Origin: Rapana venosa | Taxonomy: Eukaryota > Mollusca > Gastropoda > Neogastropoda > Muricidae | Assembly (NCBI GenBank): GCA_028751875.1 | Contig: CM054158.1 | Span: 14,459,601 to 14,523,600 of the forward strand | DNA length: 64,000 nucleotides | Direction: 5' to 3' | Shown: one piece after another, positions 1 through 11,995 of the stretch | How the letters are laid out: each line of letters begins with the position of its first letter | How positions within the stretch are numbered: position 1 is the stretch's first letter | The notes under the pieces: generated by a model | Seen by the model: only the letters and a program-made list of their open reading frames with translations | What the model was told of the DNA's origin: nothing | The model's database searches: none | Made by a program: the position numbers and the translations under genes

Positions 1-50
1 TGGGTTACAAACCCATGTTTCCAGCCTTCAGGAGATCAGCTTTCACACCC

Positions 51-77
51 ACTGACTGACTGACTGACTGACTGACT
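51..77. repeat. (CTGA)n microsatellite
   Basis: Six to seven uninterrupted four-base units. Nothing else is recognised in 80-230. Confidence 0.85.
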
Positions 78-230
78 ATTCCCAGTACGTTGTAACAAAA
101 AACAAAAAACAACAACAACAACCCAAAACCTGAGAGCACGCGACAATACATATGGACACTGCACATCTGTTGAAAAAGTCTCAGGTTACTGAAGTAATAA
201 CCAGATCTTCTGCCCGTGTCATGACTATGC

Positions 231-458
231 CTCTTCTCTTCTCTTCTCTTTTCTTCTCTTTTCTTCTCTTTTTTCTTCTCTTCTCTTCTCTTTTCTTCTC
301 TTTTCTTCTCTCTTTTTCTTCTCTTCTCTTCTCTTTTCTTCTCTTTTCTTCTCTTCTCTTCTTCTCTTCTCTTCTTTTCTCTTCTCTTCTCTTTTCTTTT
401 TCTCTTCTCTTCTTCTCTTCTCTCCTCTTCTCTTTTCTTTTCTTCTCTTCTCTTCTCT
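231..458. repeat. TTCTC/TTTTC polypyrimidine microsatellite
   Basis: About 230 bases almost purely C and T, built from TTCTC and TTTTC units. The open frame over it (Phe/Leu/Ser only) is not a gene. Confidence 0.9.
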
Positions 459-460
459 AC

Positions 461-540
461 TGGATGGGATGCCTAGTGCCTGGTCTCTTGTTCTTGTAAC
501 TCTACAGGAGGTCTGCCCGTTGGCCTCAGCTGACGGACTC
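461..540 (+). repeat. Family J fragment
   Basis: Matches 46757-46832 closely (CTGGTCTC..CTCGTAACTCT-CAGGAGGTCTGCC..). Only these two copies are in the window. 541-1430 holds no gene that I can support; 766-830 resembles family K at 16235-16300. Confidence 0.6.
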
Positions 541-1433
541 CAACTTCAGAGCAGCTCGTTTCTTGTATATAATGCATGCTGGGCAACATATATTCATTTT
601 TGTAACCCAGGGATCGCTGACATGAATTACAGGATCTTTAACGTGAATATATGATTTTCTGCGTGTGTATTGTAATAGGCCTATAGTATAAGCCTACACG
701 ATGATATACTAACTCCTCACTCACAACTTGTGTGATTTTGCACAAATTGGGTAGGTTTGAAATCTGTAAATTTAGCACCAGCTGGGCTAGGATGGGATGG
801 AATGGACAGCAGCTGAGACCAGCTGAAAATGTGTGTGTGTGTGTGTTGGGGGGGTATTTCTTCCCGACTGAAGCATTGATGATAGGACTATACGCGAGGT
901 CACGGGCGTAAGAACATAAAATGGATCCTTAGATGACAACATTTTTCAACTTTCTCCTGATAGCATGGCATCAGTCTATTTCTTCAACCCACAAAACAAT
1001 CACATAATGCATTTTTTATACCATCCAAAAAACAAAACAAACAAAAACGATTGAGCATCGCCCCCTTCCCCCCCCCAAGCCATAGCTGGATTGCGGCCAA
1101 AGCTGATAAGAATTATGTCCCTTTGTCGCTCTATCTTTTGTTAGAGAGTCCACTATAACAGGAAGCAGCAGACGGTAGGTGTCGTGAAAGTTTCTTGATT
1201 ATTTGTTGAGAAAATAACCACCGCGTTTAATTTATTTACTGGAATGTACAAATATGTTCATGTACATTCGGTATAGAAAAGATCTACCGTGTTCAAGTTC
1301 CGTCTAGCGATCTTGTCCCCAGTTCAGTAGTTGTACTTCTTTTTGTTAAGCCTACTAGTAAGTAGTTCTTACTAGAAACTAGCGACACAAATCACATGTG
1401 TTGTAATAAGTGACGCAGCAACTCTGCTCATTT

Positions 1434-1480
1434 GATAATAATTATAATAATAATAAATGGAATTTATATAGCGCTGTATC
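1434..1480. repeat. (AAT)n followed by TTTATATAGCGC motif
   Basis: AT-rich triplets run directly into GGAATTTATATAGCGCTG. The same pairing is at 49268-49330 and 50775-50845, in altered form at 21163-21230, and on the other strand at 56440-56495 and 26040-26065. It looks like the end of a dispersed element. Confidence 0.6.
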
Positions 1481-1708
1481 TTACACAGACAAAATCATTT
1501 CACTCCAAATTCTGCTAACAACTTGTTTTAAACTTGTTCTACAGCTGTAGAAGTGACATGTCAAATGTGAGTACATTAAGAAACCTCTTAGAAACTTACG
1601 CTGTTTCGTTTCTAAGTTATGTGGTAAGGAAGTGTGCTCATGATGGTGAAATGAAATCCACTAGTCTAGTAGTCACAATCAGATGGGATAGTGAGGTGCA
1701 TGTACCCA

Positions 1709-1710
1709 CC

Positions 1711-1758
<48 letters not shown>

Positions 1759-2040
1759 TATACATACATACAGTTCATACAATGATTCATACACACACAT
1801 GCATGCATGTACACACACACACAAACATATGGTGTATACATATGTACACACACAGTCACACACACACAAGTATGGTGTATACATATTATACATGTACACA
1901 CGAACACACACACACACAACACACACACACACACATGACACACACAAATAGAGATGAAATACACATACATATCACACAGTCAGTATACGTATGTATATAA
2001 CATGTACACACACTCACACACAGACACATAGTGGGGGGGA
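1709..2040. repeat. CA-rich microsatellite region
   Basis: (CA)22 at 1711-1752, then interrupted CA and CATA tracts to 2030, followed by a G-rich spot. Cys/Val and Thr/His open frames here are translated repeat. Confidence 0.9.
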
Positions 2041-2204
2041 GGGGGGGTATTTTTTGTTTGTTTTTTAAAAAATTTACTGATGGGAACACACAAATTGTAT
2101 TGCCCTGACAGAAACAAGACATCAAAAGTATGTCCACTCCCTCACAGTCACACACACACACAAGGAAAGGTTATGGATATCAAAAGCTGAAAAGGATACC
2201 AATG

Positions 2205-2335
2205 TTTCTGTGTGTGTGTGTGTGTGTGTGTGTCACTGTGAGTCTGAGTCTGTGTGTCTACAGGTGTGTGTATCTGTGTGTCTTGTGCATCTGTGTGTCT
2301 GTGTAGTGTGTCTGTCAGTGTGTGTGTATAATTTT
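2205..2335. repeat. (GT)n-rich tract
   Basis: GT runs with GTCT interruptions, directly abutting the 3' end of the family B copy at 2336. Confidence 0.85.
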
Positions 2336-2625
2336 TTTTTTCTAGGATAATGGAATAAGCATTTGTGTGCTTTTTTACATGCAGTCCCCATGTGTATACA
2401 GACTTTACAGTTGTGTAAAGTTTGTCATCCATTCCCACTGGCACACAATGGCCTATTCCTCCGAAAAGCAGAACGGGTTTTAATGTGTACATAAGATGTT
2501 CTGGGTGCATTCTCACACAGGACCTTGGTTTATACTTATACTAGTTATAGTCTCATCTGAAGGACTTTTGGGGTTGGGGCAGTGAAGTCGGCACTGATGT
2601 TAACTCCAGAGGAGTGTGTGTGTGT
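2336..2625 (-). repeat. Family B SINE, incomplete
   Basis: Reverse-strand copy: starts with the AGGATAATGGAATAAGC end, then the GGCCTA-TC-TCCGAAAAGC core and GATGTTAACTCCAGAGGA. The tRNA-like head is missing. 2630-3690 is AT-rich with no recognisable feature apart from a short GT/CA patch at 3446-3472. Confidence 0.7.
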
Positions 2626-3689
2626 GAAGATCTATAGTAGACTGTACATGTATCACTTGATAAATTTATGCTTGAAATTAATCTAATGACATTTATACTG
2701 AGTTTTGTTTTTCATTAAATTCCAAATACTGTACAAGTGTACATTTATTTCTTTGGCACACGAGTATCAATACTGAACACTTGCATAGTGTCATGTTCAC
2801 TGACTTCATACTTGTGACATGACAATAAAAATGTCTCAAATAGCTTTATTATACCACACACTTTGGAATTCATAGCTCTTCAGGGTACACTAAAGAACTC
2901 AAATGTGGTCTCACACTGTTTTATTGGAAGATCTGCCATCAGCTTTGATCAAGTATGTCAGTTCACTTTTCAGCAGTAAGAAATGTTGGGTTTTTATTTT
3001 TAATTTGTCCCTTTTTTTTTTTTATTAGCACTAATGTCAGTGAAGATTTTTTTCATAATAAATGCTGTCGGGGTTACTGTACTCTGTAATTGCCCTTTGT
3101 GGGATGATGAAAGTATTTTTGACTTTCAGGACCGGATAAATGGAAGTAATGACAGCTATTACAAGAGTAATTTGAAAGCTCACTTTCTATGCTAAGCTTG
3201 TGTGATAGGAATGATGAGAGAATGTTGCATGATATTGTATGTAAAATCACCCACTACATAAGTGGGTTTTTTAAAAACCAAATTGATGCTTTTTAGGCAG
3301 GTTTGTCAACAGGGATATGAACTGTATAACTATATGGTACTATACCAGATGTCTGAAGCCTCTGTAAGGGGTGAAGGGCATTGGTGAATTGTAAGGACTT
3401 TACATTTTAATACACGTTCATCCATGCATGCACATGTGCATACGTGTGTGTGTGTGCGCACACACACACAGATGAAAAACGAATATTGGCTCAATCGTGA
3501 ATGTTGACTGCCTTGAAGATCTTTGCTAAGTACTACTTGCTACACATTTTTTTGACAAGAGCACTGTGTTTTCAGTTCCTTTTAATAGCCAGGTTGAAAC
3601 GGATACCCAGAGCTCTTTGAGATGTCTACATACATGTTCATGGTGACAGACCATCAATTTTGTCCTGTTTTTTTATTTTTTTAAAATTC

Positions 3690-4040
3690 TTATATTTCAA
3701 GGATAATGGAATTTAGCACTCATGTGGTTTTATTTTTTTTACATCCATTCCCTATGTCTACGCGTTTTTGTAATTTTTGTCATCGGTTCCCACTAGCACA
3801 CTGTGGCCTACTCTTCCAAAAAGCGGAACAGGCTTTAACATGCATGCAAGATGTTCTGCGTGCGTTCACACATGAGACCTTTATAGATCTATAGTCTCCT
3901 CTGGAGGACTTTTAGGGGGAGTGGAGTCGGCGCTGATGTGAACTCCAGGGGGTAAAATAAGATCCTCTTGAATGGGATTCAAACCCGGGTCAGCATGTCA
4001 CAAGATCACAATGGGCTACAATCTTACCACAGGGCTATTC
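3690..4040 (-). repeat. Family B SINE, near full length
   Basis: From the TTTCAAGGATAATGGAAT end through the core to a degraded tRNA-like head (B box remnant TTCAAACCCGGGTC at 3979-3992, reverse strand). 4041-4790 has no recognisable feature except a short (GT)n at 4181-4200. Confidence 0.7.
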
Positions 4041-4792
4041 CCTCCCCCTTTTTCACCATGTGTGTGGTGGGAGGTCCATGTGTTGCCTGCCACCTTAAAA
4101 TCTGTATTGTCCATGATTCACAGTGTCACTGTCAGTGGAAGTAATACTGTGTATTTTATCATGTGTAATTCAGGTTTGTTTTGTGTGTGTGTGTGTGTTT
4201 GTTTTCTGTTCTGACTGTACAGGAAAGAGCAACACATGGGTTTGACATCTGCTCAGCTAACAAATTAATAATATTCTGTTGGCAGAGCTCTCTAAACACT
4301 TTGTCATAACTGTTAGCCTATAGTACCGAGCTATACCTAATGAGAGGATACTCTCAGATGGTCAAAGGAGATATTTGAATGAGAATGCAAGCCAGTGAAT
4401 TTGTTTTCCTCTTTTATTTGGGTTTAATTAACATTGACACACTCGTTCTCGATTTGGTTGGTGAGGAAATAAACATCTCAAGAGATGAGGGGAGAGGACC
4501 TACTTGAATAGCTTTACCCCGCCCAAAAAAACCCCCCACCTCAACTGAAAAAGTGGATTACTGAGAAAAAGTGGATTGCTGAAATGGCATTTTTATGGCT
4601 TTTTTTTTCTTTTCTTTTTTCTGTTAAATAATGTTTCTCTTTTATTTGAATTTGTGAGGTCTCCAGGAGTTGAGCATTCATTCTGTACAGGTCTGCCTCT
4701 TCACCAAGTAAGCAGTCCAGGCACCCAGAGAAGTACAGAAGTTGTGGAGCATACACTACATAATTATGGCCAAAGCAGAAAGCTTTGTCAGC

Positions 4793-5125
4793 TTGTGGTG
4801 TAAGCTAAGAGGCAAGGCCGACATTAAAATGTTGTTATGCTTTAAAATGTTATGTTGAGATTGTCTTTGGCCATGACAAACTCTTTACATTACAGCCTGC
4901 ACTCTCCTTTGACAGAAGAAAAAAAAAAGCCTGCTGAACTCGTATGGCTGCCTATATCATATGGCAAGGTACTTGAAAACACTTTACAGCCACGTACACA
5001 AGATTCTCATCCTCTGTGTACATACATGTATGTTAATGTATTCCATCTCACAGGTGGGTTGAGAGAGACAGAGTACATTATTGTGGAAGACTGCCAGGGT
5101 GTTAATCTGGGTATCACACAACAAC
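4793..5125 (-). repeat. Family D repeat
   Basis: Reverse copy of the family seen best at 53445-53765: GTAAGCTAAG-GCCAAGGCC, the CTGCACTCTCCTTT block, GGCAAGGTACTTGAAAAC and TCTCATCC--TGTGTAC. A (CAA)n stretch follows at 5118-5135. Confidence 0.65.
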
Positions 5126-5239
5126 AGCAACAACAGTGATGCAGCAACAAACATACATTATCCTGTGAGATGATGAAACATAAACACAGGGGCAAAGTGG
5201 ACTGTGTAGAGTAGGTCTTAAAAGTGCTGCTGCTGCTGT

Positions 5240-5385
5240 TTCAGGACTTCTTTTCTTCTCACTTTTCCATCTCGGCTAGAGCTCCGAGCTTCACCAATTC
5301 AAGATGTTTGCTTAGATGCGACCGCCCCGTCCCCACTCCCAACCATTTAGGTAACCGCACTCGAACTTCAGGAATTGGGAGTCTT
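5240..5385 (-). repeat. Family B tail fragment
   Basis: TCGGCTAGAGCTCCGAGCTTCACC then GTAACCGCACTCGAACTTCAGGA: the GAGCTCTAGC-type end, reverse strand. 5390-6980 has no supported gene; it contains G12 at 6473-6484, CTGT-rich patches at 6400-6440 and 6615-6650, and (GT)n at 6788-6840. Confidence 0.55.
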
Positions 5386-6989
5386 CAGCCGCAAGGGTTT
5401 CATGACTAAAACACACGCAAAAGGATAGAGTCTGGGTGATTTAAAAGCAAAAAATTCCATTCAAGGTCAACATCATCAATGCTGTACTTTTAGGTAAGCG
5501 TAAAGGGATCATCATCCCAGAAGGTTGAGAAAAGAGGTTATCATATTACAGCGTTTGCTTCCTGCAAGATAACTGATGTTTCTTAGGGATTATGAATATT
5601 GGGGGGGAAAAAGGTTTTATCTAGGATGATCCAGATTTAGACTTGGCAGGTGTGGGTGTTTGCAGTGTGATAGAGAGTGAAGTTCTTCGCTGTTTGCTAA
5701 GTACTTCATCTCTACTTCTTTTTTTTAACAGCCTTTTTTTGTCTTTTGAAAAATGCAAAATCTGTGTTTTGTTGGGGGTTTTTTTTCCTTCTAAAGAGCC
5801 TCTAGTCTTCTTCACTCTTATGCTATACCTCTAGGGCTTACAGTGTGTGAGGTTTTGTGTAGTCTGCGACCATTTTCCTTTCATTAAGGTTTCCACATTC
5901 CATCTTTGGAGATGTCAAAACACAACACCGTTGAGTATGCTGTTTTGTTATTCTCCTATCGGCATGTCATGGCCTATTTTTTCTACCAGAGGTGGGGTGG
6001 GAGTTGGTATGTGTGTGCGAGATTGTCAGTGCAAGTGTTTTTATTCATGGGACCACTATTTTTTTAACTTTAAGTCATATCTGAGGATTTGAAAAAGGAT
6101 TGGAGTTTTCAGAAATGTTAACTTTGAAGATAAAGTTTCTTCGAAGGCACACGAGTAAACTCTGCATATTCTATTTCAAGCAGTTTAAGATTATAAGCTC
6201 ATGGAATAGAATATGATCCTTTTGAGAAAAGTTTGTGTCACGAAAAAACTTCAAGCAATGAAATTCTTTCATGCAGTTAAACCACAGCATCTTTGATTTA
6301 GATTGTGACTGAAGTTAATTCGTTGGAAAGAAAGCATTCACAAAAGTTGTCTTTATGTTCCTAGGTGGATGAGTGGGTGGGTGGGTGTCTATCTGTCCAT
6401 CTCTTTGTTTGTCTATCTGTTGGTCTGTCTGTCTGCCTAACGTCTTTCACCGATGAACCCATTTATGACTTGGGGGGGGGGGGGTTGGACTTTTATGGAG
6501 GGGGTTGGGTGGGAGGGGGAAGAGATAGGAGATGAACCATCCATTTGTTTTATAGTTATACTGTCATTTTGTTTTGAATAAAGAGAGAGAGACTCGGAGA
6601 GAGTATGTGTGTGTGTCTGTCTGTCCCTGTCTGTCTGTCAGACTGTCTATCTTGTTTCCCTGAATTAGTGACAGACTGTTGACCACATTTTGATTCAACT
6701 TGGATATAGGGGAATCTCTTGATGTTGTTAGAAATAAAGGTTTGCACGATCCTCATTTTTCTTTCTCCCTTTGGGTTATGCATGTGCGCGTGTGTGTGTG
6801 TGTTTTAAAAATCAAATCCAGTTTGTGTGTGTGTGTGTGTTCTAAAAATCAAATCCAGTTGCTTATTATCAGCTATACAGTGATTTATGGCACCGTGGAA
6901 GAAACATTATATCCAGGCCCTGTTTCGGCAGAGTATCAAACGAAGGTTACTAGGTTAAGCAAACTGTTTTTGCTTTTAACTTCAGACCC

Positions 6990-7395
6990 TAGCACACCAG
7001 CCAGGTTGTTGTTGGGTGTTCTCCAGCTTAACACGCAGGGGGTCACCCAGAATATGCACTATGCCTCAGCATTCATCCCACCTAGGAACCACTGTGAGAC
7101 TGTATTGTAAATTGTATACACACTGGATGAGAAGTTTGCATATGTGTTTTGCTGAGTATTTTCAGCATACAGGGAGCCATATTGTCAGGCTTTTGTTCCC
7201 CTAAAGTTTATTAAAAGGAGAGTGCGTGCAGGTGGTTATTGCTAAGAGTTTGTCATGGGTGAAGGTGACCTCAACATAGTTTGTTTTGTTTTCAAAGCAT
7301 AAAGTTCAACACTTTAATGTAGCTAGGACTTGAGGATTAGCTTACAAAATTTTACATCTATAACTGACACAGGTTTTGGCCTAACTTGATTAAAG
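6990..7395 (+). repeat. Family D repeat
   Basis: TTCTCCAGCTTAACACGC at the start, CACACTGGATGAGAAGTTTGC, AAAGGAGAGTGCGTGCAGG and ACTGACACAGGTTTTGGCC at the end. Diverged. 7400-7730 has nothing recognisable. Confidence 0.65.
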
Positions 7396-7733
7396 ATGAA
7401 CAAATTTAATGAATAAAGAAACAGTTAACAACGAATAAATATACTACAATTAAACACAGACAAGAGCAGCGACAACCACCGCACAACATTGGCAACCAGC
7501 ACAGCGCAGTTGCTGTCTGTAACTAGTCGTACACAGTTCAGTAATTCACACTGTTGCCCTATGTGCTTCCTGCTTTGAAATGGAGACAGAGAGGGCCTGT
7601 TTGATTTGCACAGCGACTATTAATGTATTATGCATCATAGCGTGCAGTGCGAAATCTTCATGCTTCAAGCTTCGCAGGCTTAGTTAAGTACTCACAGGAT
7701 ATGGTGTTTTGCCTGTTTTGTTTTTTTGTTTTT

Positions 7734-7850
7734 ATTCCTCAGCTAGAGCTCCCAAGTTTCACCAATGGTGAGATTTTTGCATATATATGCGACAGTTCTG
7801 CTCCTCCCCTCAAAGTAGCCGCATTATGAAGTTGTGGATGTATGGTATGT
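7734..7850 (-). repeat. Family B tail fragment
   Basis: TTCCTCAGCTAGAGCTCCCAAG.. with GTGAGATTTTTGCATATAT and a GTAGCCGCATT block. 7860-8388 has no recognisable feature. Confidence 0.55.
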
Positions 7851-8402
7851 TTTGGGTTTCGAGTCTCAAGATCATTATCAGCTACAGTTGACACAATATT
7901 ATTGTATGCTCCATTCTTTAACACTATCCCTACGTTAATGGAGATTAACCCATCTTTCCCAGCACACATACACTGTGCACGTTTGTATGCTACCATATCC
8001 CAGTAGTGGGTCATAGGTAGGGAAGGGCTTGTAGACGATTAGTTACCCAATAGCAGGTTACCTGTAGGGAAGAGGTTAAAGCCTCTGTCACTGAGAAACT
8101 TGATCACAAGGTCTGTATATTACTATATATATAAGTATCATGGTGCAAATTCTAAAGCCTCTGTGAATCGCACATGGCCATGATCGCTGTATGCGGTGCA
8201 TATTGTGAAGCCTTAACGAGACCAGAGATAATTAACACAGAAAGAGTATACACACATATTGTGGCTTTTTCCAGGTTATCTTTTGTTTTTGCATGCTTTC
8301 AATACTCTCACTATACTAGTTTGGTAATAGTTAGAGTAAATTGCATTCTGACCTGACAGCTTTTGACTGACTTGTGTTATTCATCCACTTATAATAGCCA
8401 TT

Positions 8403-8696
8403 GGGGACGGGATAGCTCAGTGGTCGGAGCACTCGCTTTCCCCCAGCCAAGTTAAGCAGCGTGGAGCGTGGTTACCAGTTGGATGGGTGACCGTTTGCGC
8501 GCCTTGGCTTCAGTACAGTTCCCCCAGTTCACCCAGCTGTAAATGGGTACCTGCCCTCTTTAGGGTCAGGGAAGGTAAAGCAGCGAGGGAGAGGAGATGG
8601 GCGCTGCCCTCAATATGCTGGCCCTAGAGAAGTGAGGTCCCTGACGCCTCGCTTCCCTACGACCTTATAGGTTATGGTACTCCTTTACCTTTACCT
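8403..8696 (+). mobile_element. Family A chimeric tRNA/5S-rRNA SINE, intact with target-site duplication
   Basis: Head GGGATAGCTCAGTGGTCGG fits the tRNA A-box consensus. It is followed not by a B box but by a block that matches 5S rRNA gap-free (AAGTTAAGCAGCGTGGAGC.., TTGGATGGGTGACCG). The body ends in CCTTTACCTTTACCTTT. A 14-bp direct repeat, TTATAATAGCCATT, flanks it exactly (8389-8402 and 8697-8710), the mark of LINE-mediated retroposition and of a fairly young copy. Confidence 0.85.
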
Positions 8697-8740
8697 TTAT
8701 AATAGCCATTAATCAGTCATGTGGAAGTTATCCTTAAACT

Positions 8741-9155
8741 AGGTGGGCGGGATAGCCTAGCACTTAGAGCATTGAGCTTGCGATCTGATGGCACGGGTTC
8801 GAGCCACCTTCCAGACGCCTGTTCGAGGGGATTTTTTCCCCTGGAGTTAACATCAGTACTGATTCCACTCCCCAGAAAGTCCTGTTGATGAGGCTTCATG
8901 TCAAGGTCCTGTGTGCACCACACACAGAACATCTTGTTCACATGTTAAAACCTGTTCCACCTTTTGGAAGATCAGGCCATCACACGCTGGTCAGGATAAA
9001 TGACACCATTTTAAAAAATACATGCCGGTGTTTGTGTTCAGACATCATGCTCAAAGTCAGAATACAGCTCATCTGCTGGTAGGTAAATTAATGGTCGCAT
9101 GTAATGTTGTATACCCAGAATTGCACCATTGGTGAAGCTGGGAGCTCTAGCCCGG
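8741..9155 (+). mobile_element. Family B SINE with GAGCTCTAGC-type end
   Basis: tRNA-like head GGGATAGCCTAGCACTTAGAGC (A box) and GCACGGGTTCGAGCC (B box), then GGAGTTAACATCAGTACTGATTCC, the GAACATCTTG..GGAAGAT-AGGCC core and the tail CACCATTGGTGAAGC-GGGAGCTCTAGCC. Confidence 0.75.
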
Positions 9156-9169
9156 GTTTGAAAGACAAG

Positions 9170-9312
9170 AAATCATCACAGAGGCATCTGTTTGAGGGGA
9201 AGTTGTCCTGTGCTGTTACCGCTGGTTCATTCCCCAGCAAGTCCTTTGGATGAAACTTGAAACTGAAGGTCCCTTGTGTAAAAGCACACATAACATCTTG
9301 TGTACATGTTAC
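9170..9312 (+). repeat. Family B fragment
   Basis: Second, partial B body (CATCTGTTTGAGGGGAAG.., CCCCAGCAAGTCCTTTGGATG, AACATCTTGTGTACATGTTA) directly behind the copy at 8741. Then GT/GA-rich DNA at 9345-9482. Confidence 0.6.
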
Positions 9313-9779
9313 TCACTGTACTGTACTGTGGTATGGTTGACATGAATACATGTGCGCATGTGTGAGTGTGAGCATGCACATGTGTACGTGCGTGCATGCA
9401 TGTGTGTGTGTTTGCGTGCATGCCTGTGTAAGTGTGTGTGGAGAGAGAGAGCAGCTGTATGCAGTTGAGAGAGAAAGAGAATAAGTGTTGATATTCATTG
9501 AATTAGAAAGGACCATTGTGCTGTGTTCGAAATCCGAATGGTCTCCCACTCTTTTCTTCAACCCACAATGCATATTGTATAACCAATCATATTTAGAACC
9601 TAGAAGGAACTGATTTGAAGAAGGAAATCTGTTTAAATACCTTGAAATCAAACTACTTGGCAAGTTCAGCTTGAAAGTGGAGAATCAGGAAGCAGATATT
9701 TAGGTGGGTCGAAGTGAGATATTCGCTGAATGGCCGTGGTTTTCATCTATGTTGCGTGAGACTAAAGAATGATGTTAAA

Positions 9780-10115
9780 CTAAGGTGGGATTAACGTGTA
9801 AAAGATGGGGTGAGTTGATGAGTGTAAAGTTAGTAAAAGATGTTGAGTTTGAAGTGTGTTTTTTTAAAAGATAAATCTTGAGTTTAAAGTTTTCAGAAGA
9901 TATTGAGTTTTAAGAGATATTGAATTGAAAGTTTTACAAAATGCTGCATTTTATTTTAGAAGTTTTTTTTATTGGCAAATGAAGTTTAAAAGGCTGTGAG
10001 TTTGAAGTTTATAAGAGATAGGTTTGTATATATAGGCATACATTTAAAGTTTTAAGGTGATGAGTGTGAAGTCTAAAAAAAAAAAGTAATTAAAAGGTAA
10101 TGAGGTGAACATAGC
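9780..10115. repeat. Degenerate minisatellite, about 25-30 bp period
   Basis: Recurrent TTGAGTTTAAAGTTTT- and AAAAGAT-like units, at least nine, strongly diverged. 10116-11235 is T-rich with no supported gene. Confidence 0.5.
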
Positions 10116-11239
10116 TGTTGTTGGGTTGGTGGTGAGTTTTTTGTTTGGGGTTTTTTGGCTTTCCTTGCCTGTTTTCCATTTGTTTTTCAAGCAAGTATAC
10201 ACGCCTTTTTTTTTTTCTTTTTTTCTTTTTATCCCCTTCCCACCTTTGTTTGTCTTACAATCTTTATGATGCTTTGTCTGTTATGATATCGTGAAAGAAT
10301 ATGATGGAATTGTTATATATTTCCATTGTATTATTTGCCTGTATCGATTTTATATGTTTTTACTTTTTATAGCTTTGGAGACTTATGTAAATTGCCCTCT
10401 TAGGGTGTTTTTTTTCCCTTTTTTTCTGTCTTTACTTTTGTTGACTTTTTTTTCTTCTAAAATGCAGGGATGATAAATTAAGCAGGATAACCTAATCATA
10501 TTTTGCTGATGAAAAAATAATAACAAAAAGCTCATTATCATGATCATGAACAGTTGTTTGTTTGGTGTTGGGTTTTTTTTAAGTTATTTCTTTAGATCTG
10601 ATGGAATGTGGTGCTTGGTGTTCTTGTTAAGTCTGTATAATTGGGTACATAGAATATTGCTGATTTTTGCTACTAATAAATTCAGATGTTGGATTATACT
10701 GTTGCTGACATCAAAAGGTAAGATGCCGCCAGCGCTGACATTGCCTTTGTGGTTGGCTTCTTCTTCTTCCCTTAACTCTGCTGGGAGGCATAGGAGCATT
10801 ACACTGAAGAGCCGTTCTTCAAATTCCTCCATCTATGTTGGTTACATGCCAAATCGTGGTTCTTATCAAAATTTGCATTTTTAGTTTCATGACATAAGCA
10901 ACATTCATATTTGGCAACAAATGTTGTGTCAGAAACATGAACAAAAGCAGTAGAACTTTCCTGTTATGGTTGGTAAGGGAGTAGAAGTACTTATCTTGTG
11001 CTTTTTTAAATTTTTTAATAGAAGTAGGTCTTAAGAATTTTCTTTTTATCAGGGTTTCTTTTGTCGGTTTTTTTTTTTCTTGCTGTCAAAGAGTCTGTTT
11101 CTGGATCAGCCTTTAGTGGCGTTACTCTTTTCCCCTTTGATCCCTCAACATTTCTTTGCTCTTGTCTTCATTGTGGCCGTGGTTTGAAGTTGCTATCAGA
11201 TCTCCATTTGTGTTTTTAAAAAAACCTTGGCACCAGATT

Positions 11240-11360
11240 TATGTTCACATATCATGATATAATGCAGCTACCTAAACGGTGGAGGGAAAAATGGCTGCAT
11301 ACCCCAAAAAACTCACCATTGGTAAACCTCGGAGCTCTAGCTGAGGAATGAGAAAAAAAG
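11240..11360 (+). repeat. Family B tail fragment
   Basis: ATGCAGCTACCTAAACGGTGG .. ACTCACCATTGGTAAACC and TCGGAGCTCTAGCTGAGG. Confidence 0.55.
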
Positions 11361-11494
11361 AAGTTCACCTATACGTTAGTGTGAATGGGTGTGTGCCATG
11401 TACTACTATATCCATGTTTATTCGATTGATAGTGATTTGTAAGATTTTGGTTTTGGGTTGGTGTGTAATTCAACAACTGTCATTTATTATTGGT

Positions 11495-11640
11495 GTGAGC
11501 TAAGCGCCAAGTGCCTGTAATAAGATGTTGATATGCTTTGAAATGTTACGTTGAAATATTTGCGTTGAGATCATGATTGTTCTCTCAAAAAGTACACAGT
11601 TTTCCGCCTGCTCAAAAGTTTTTTTACGGAAAACTGGATT
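11495..11640 (-). repeat. Family D fragment
   Basis: GTGAGCTAAGCGCCAAG then GATATGCTTTGAAATGTTACGTTGA, as in the reverse copies at 4793 and 50095. Confidence 0.5.
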
Positions 11641-11744
11641 GGAAGTGTTTTTGAAAGTTGAAGTTGTTTCAGTAGTGTGGTTGTTACTGGGTGAATTAGA
11701 ATTGCAAACACTGCAGAAAATTTGTCCTGTTTGCTGGGGTTTGT

Positions 11745-11995
11745 GTTTGTGTGTGTGTGTGTGCGTGCATGCGTGTGTGTGTGCATGCGTGTGTGTGTGA
11801 GACTGTGTGAAACTCTGTGTGTGTGAGTGTGCGTGTGTGAGACTGTGTATGTGTGTGCGTGTGTATGTGCGTGTGTGTGTGTGTGTGTGTGTGCGTGCAT
11901 GCGTACATGTGTGTGTGTATGTGAGTGTGTGTGTGCTTGGTTGGGAAAATGTAGACCTGTGTATATTACTCTGTGTGTGTGCATGTGCATGTGTG
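11745..11995. repeat. (GT)n-rich tract
   Basis: Interrupted GT repeat with GTGCATGC and TGTGTGAGAC variants; overlapping Cys/Val and His/Thr frames are not genes. 12000-12330 is T/G-rich, with G16 at 12230-12245 and a T15G15 junction at 12302-12330. Confidence 0.85.

Noticed and set aside
1638..1970. Cys/Val-rich peptides resembling small cysteine-rich secreted proteins
   Set aside because: They are (GT)n/(CA)n read as Cys-Val or Thr-His; the same holds at 11500-12066, 18025-18438, 25140-25463 and 57486-57770.
8403..8696. A genuine 5S rRNA gene or tRNA gene
   Set aside because: Only the internal part of 5S is present, fused to half a tRNA, in several dispersed copies with target duplications; it is a SINE.
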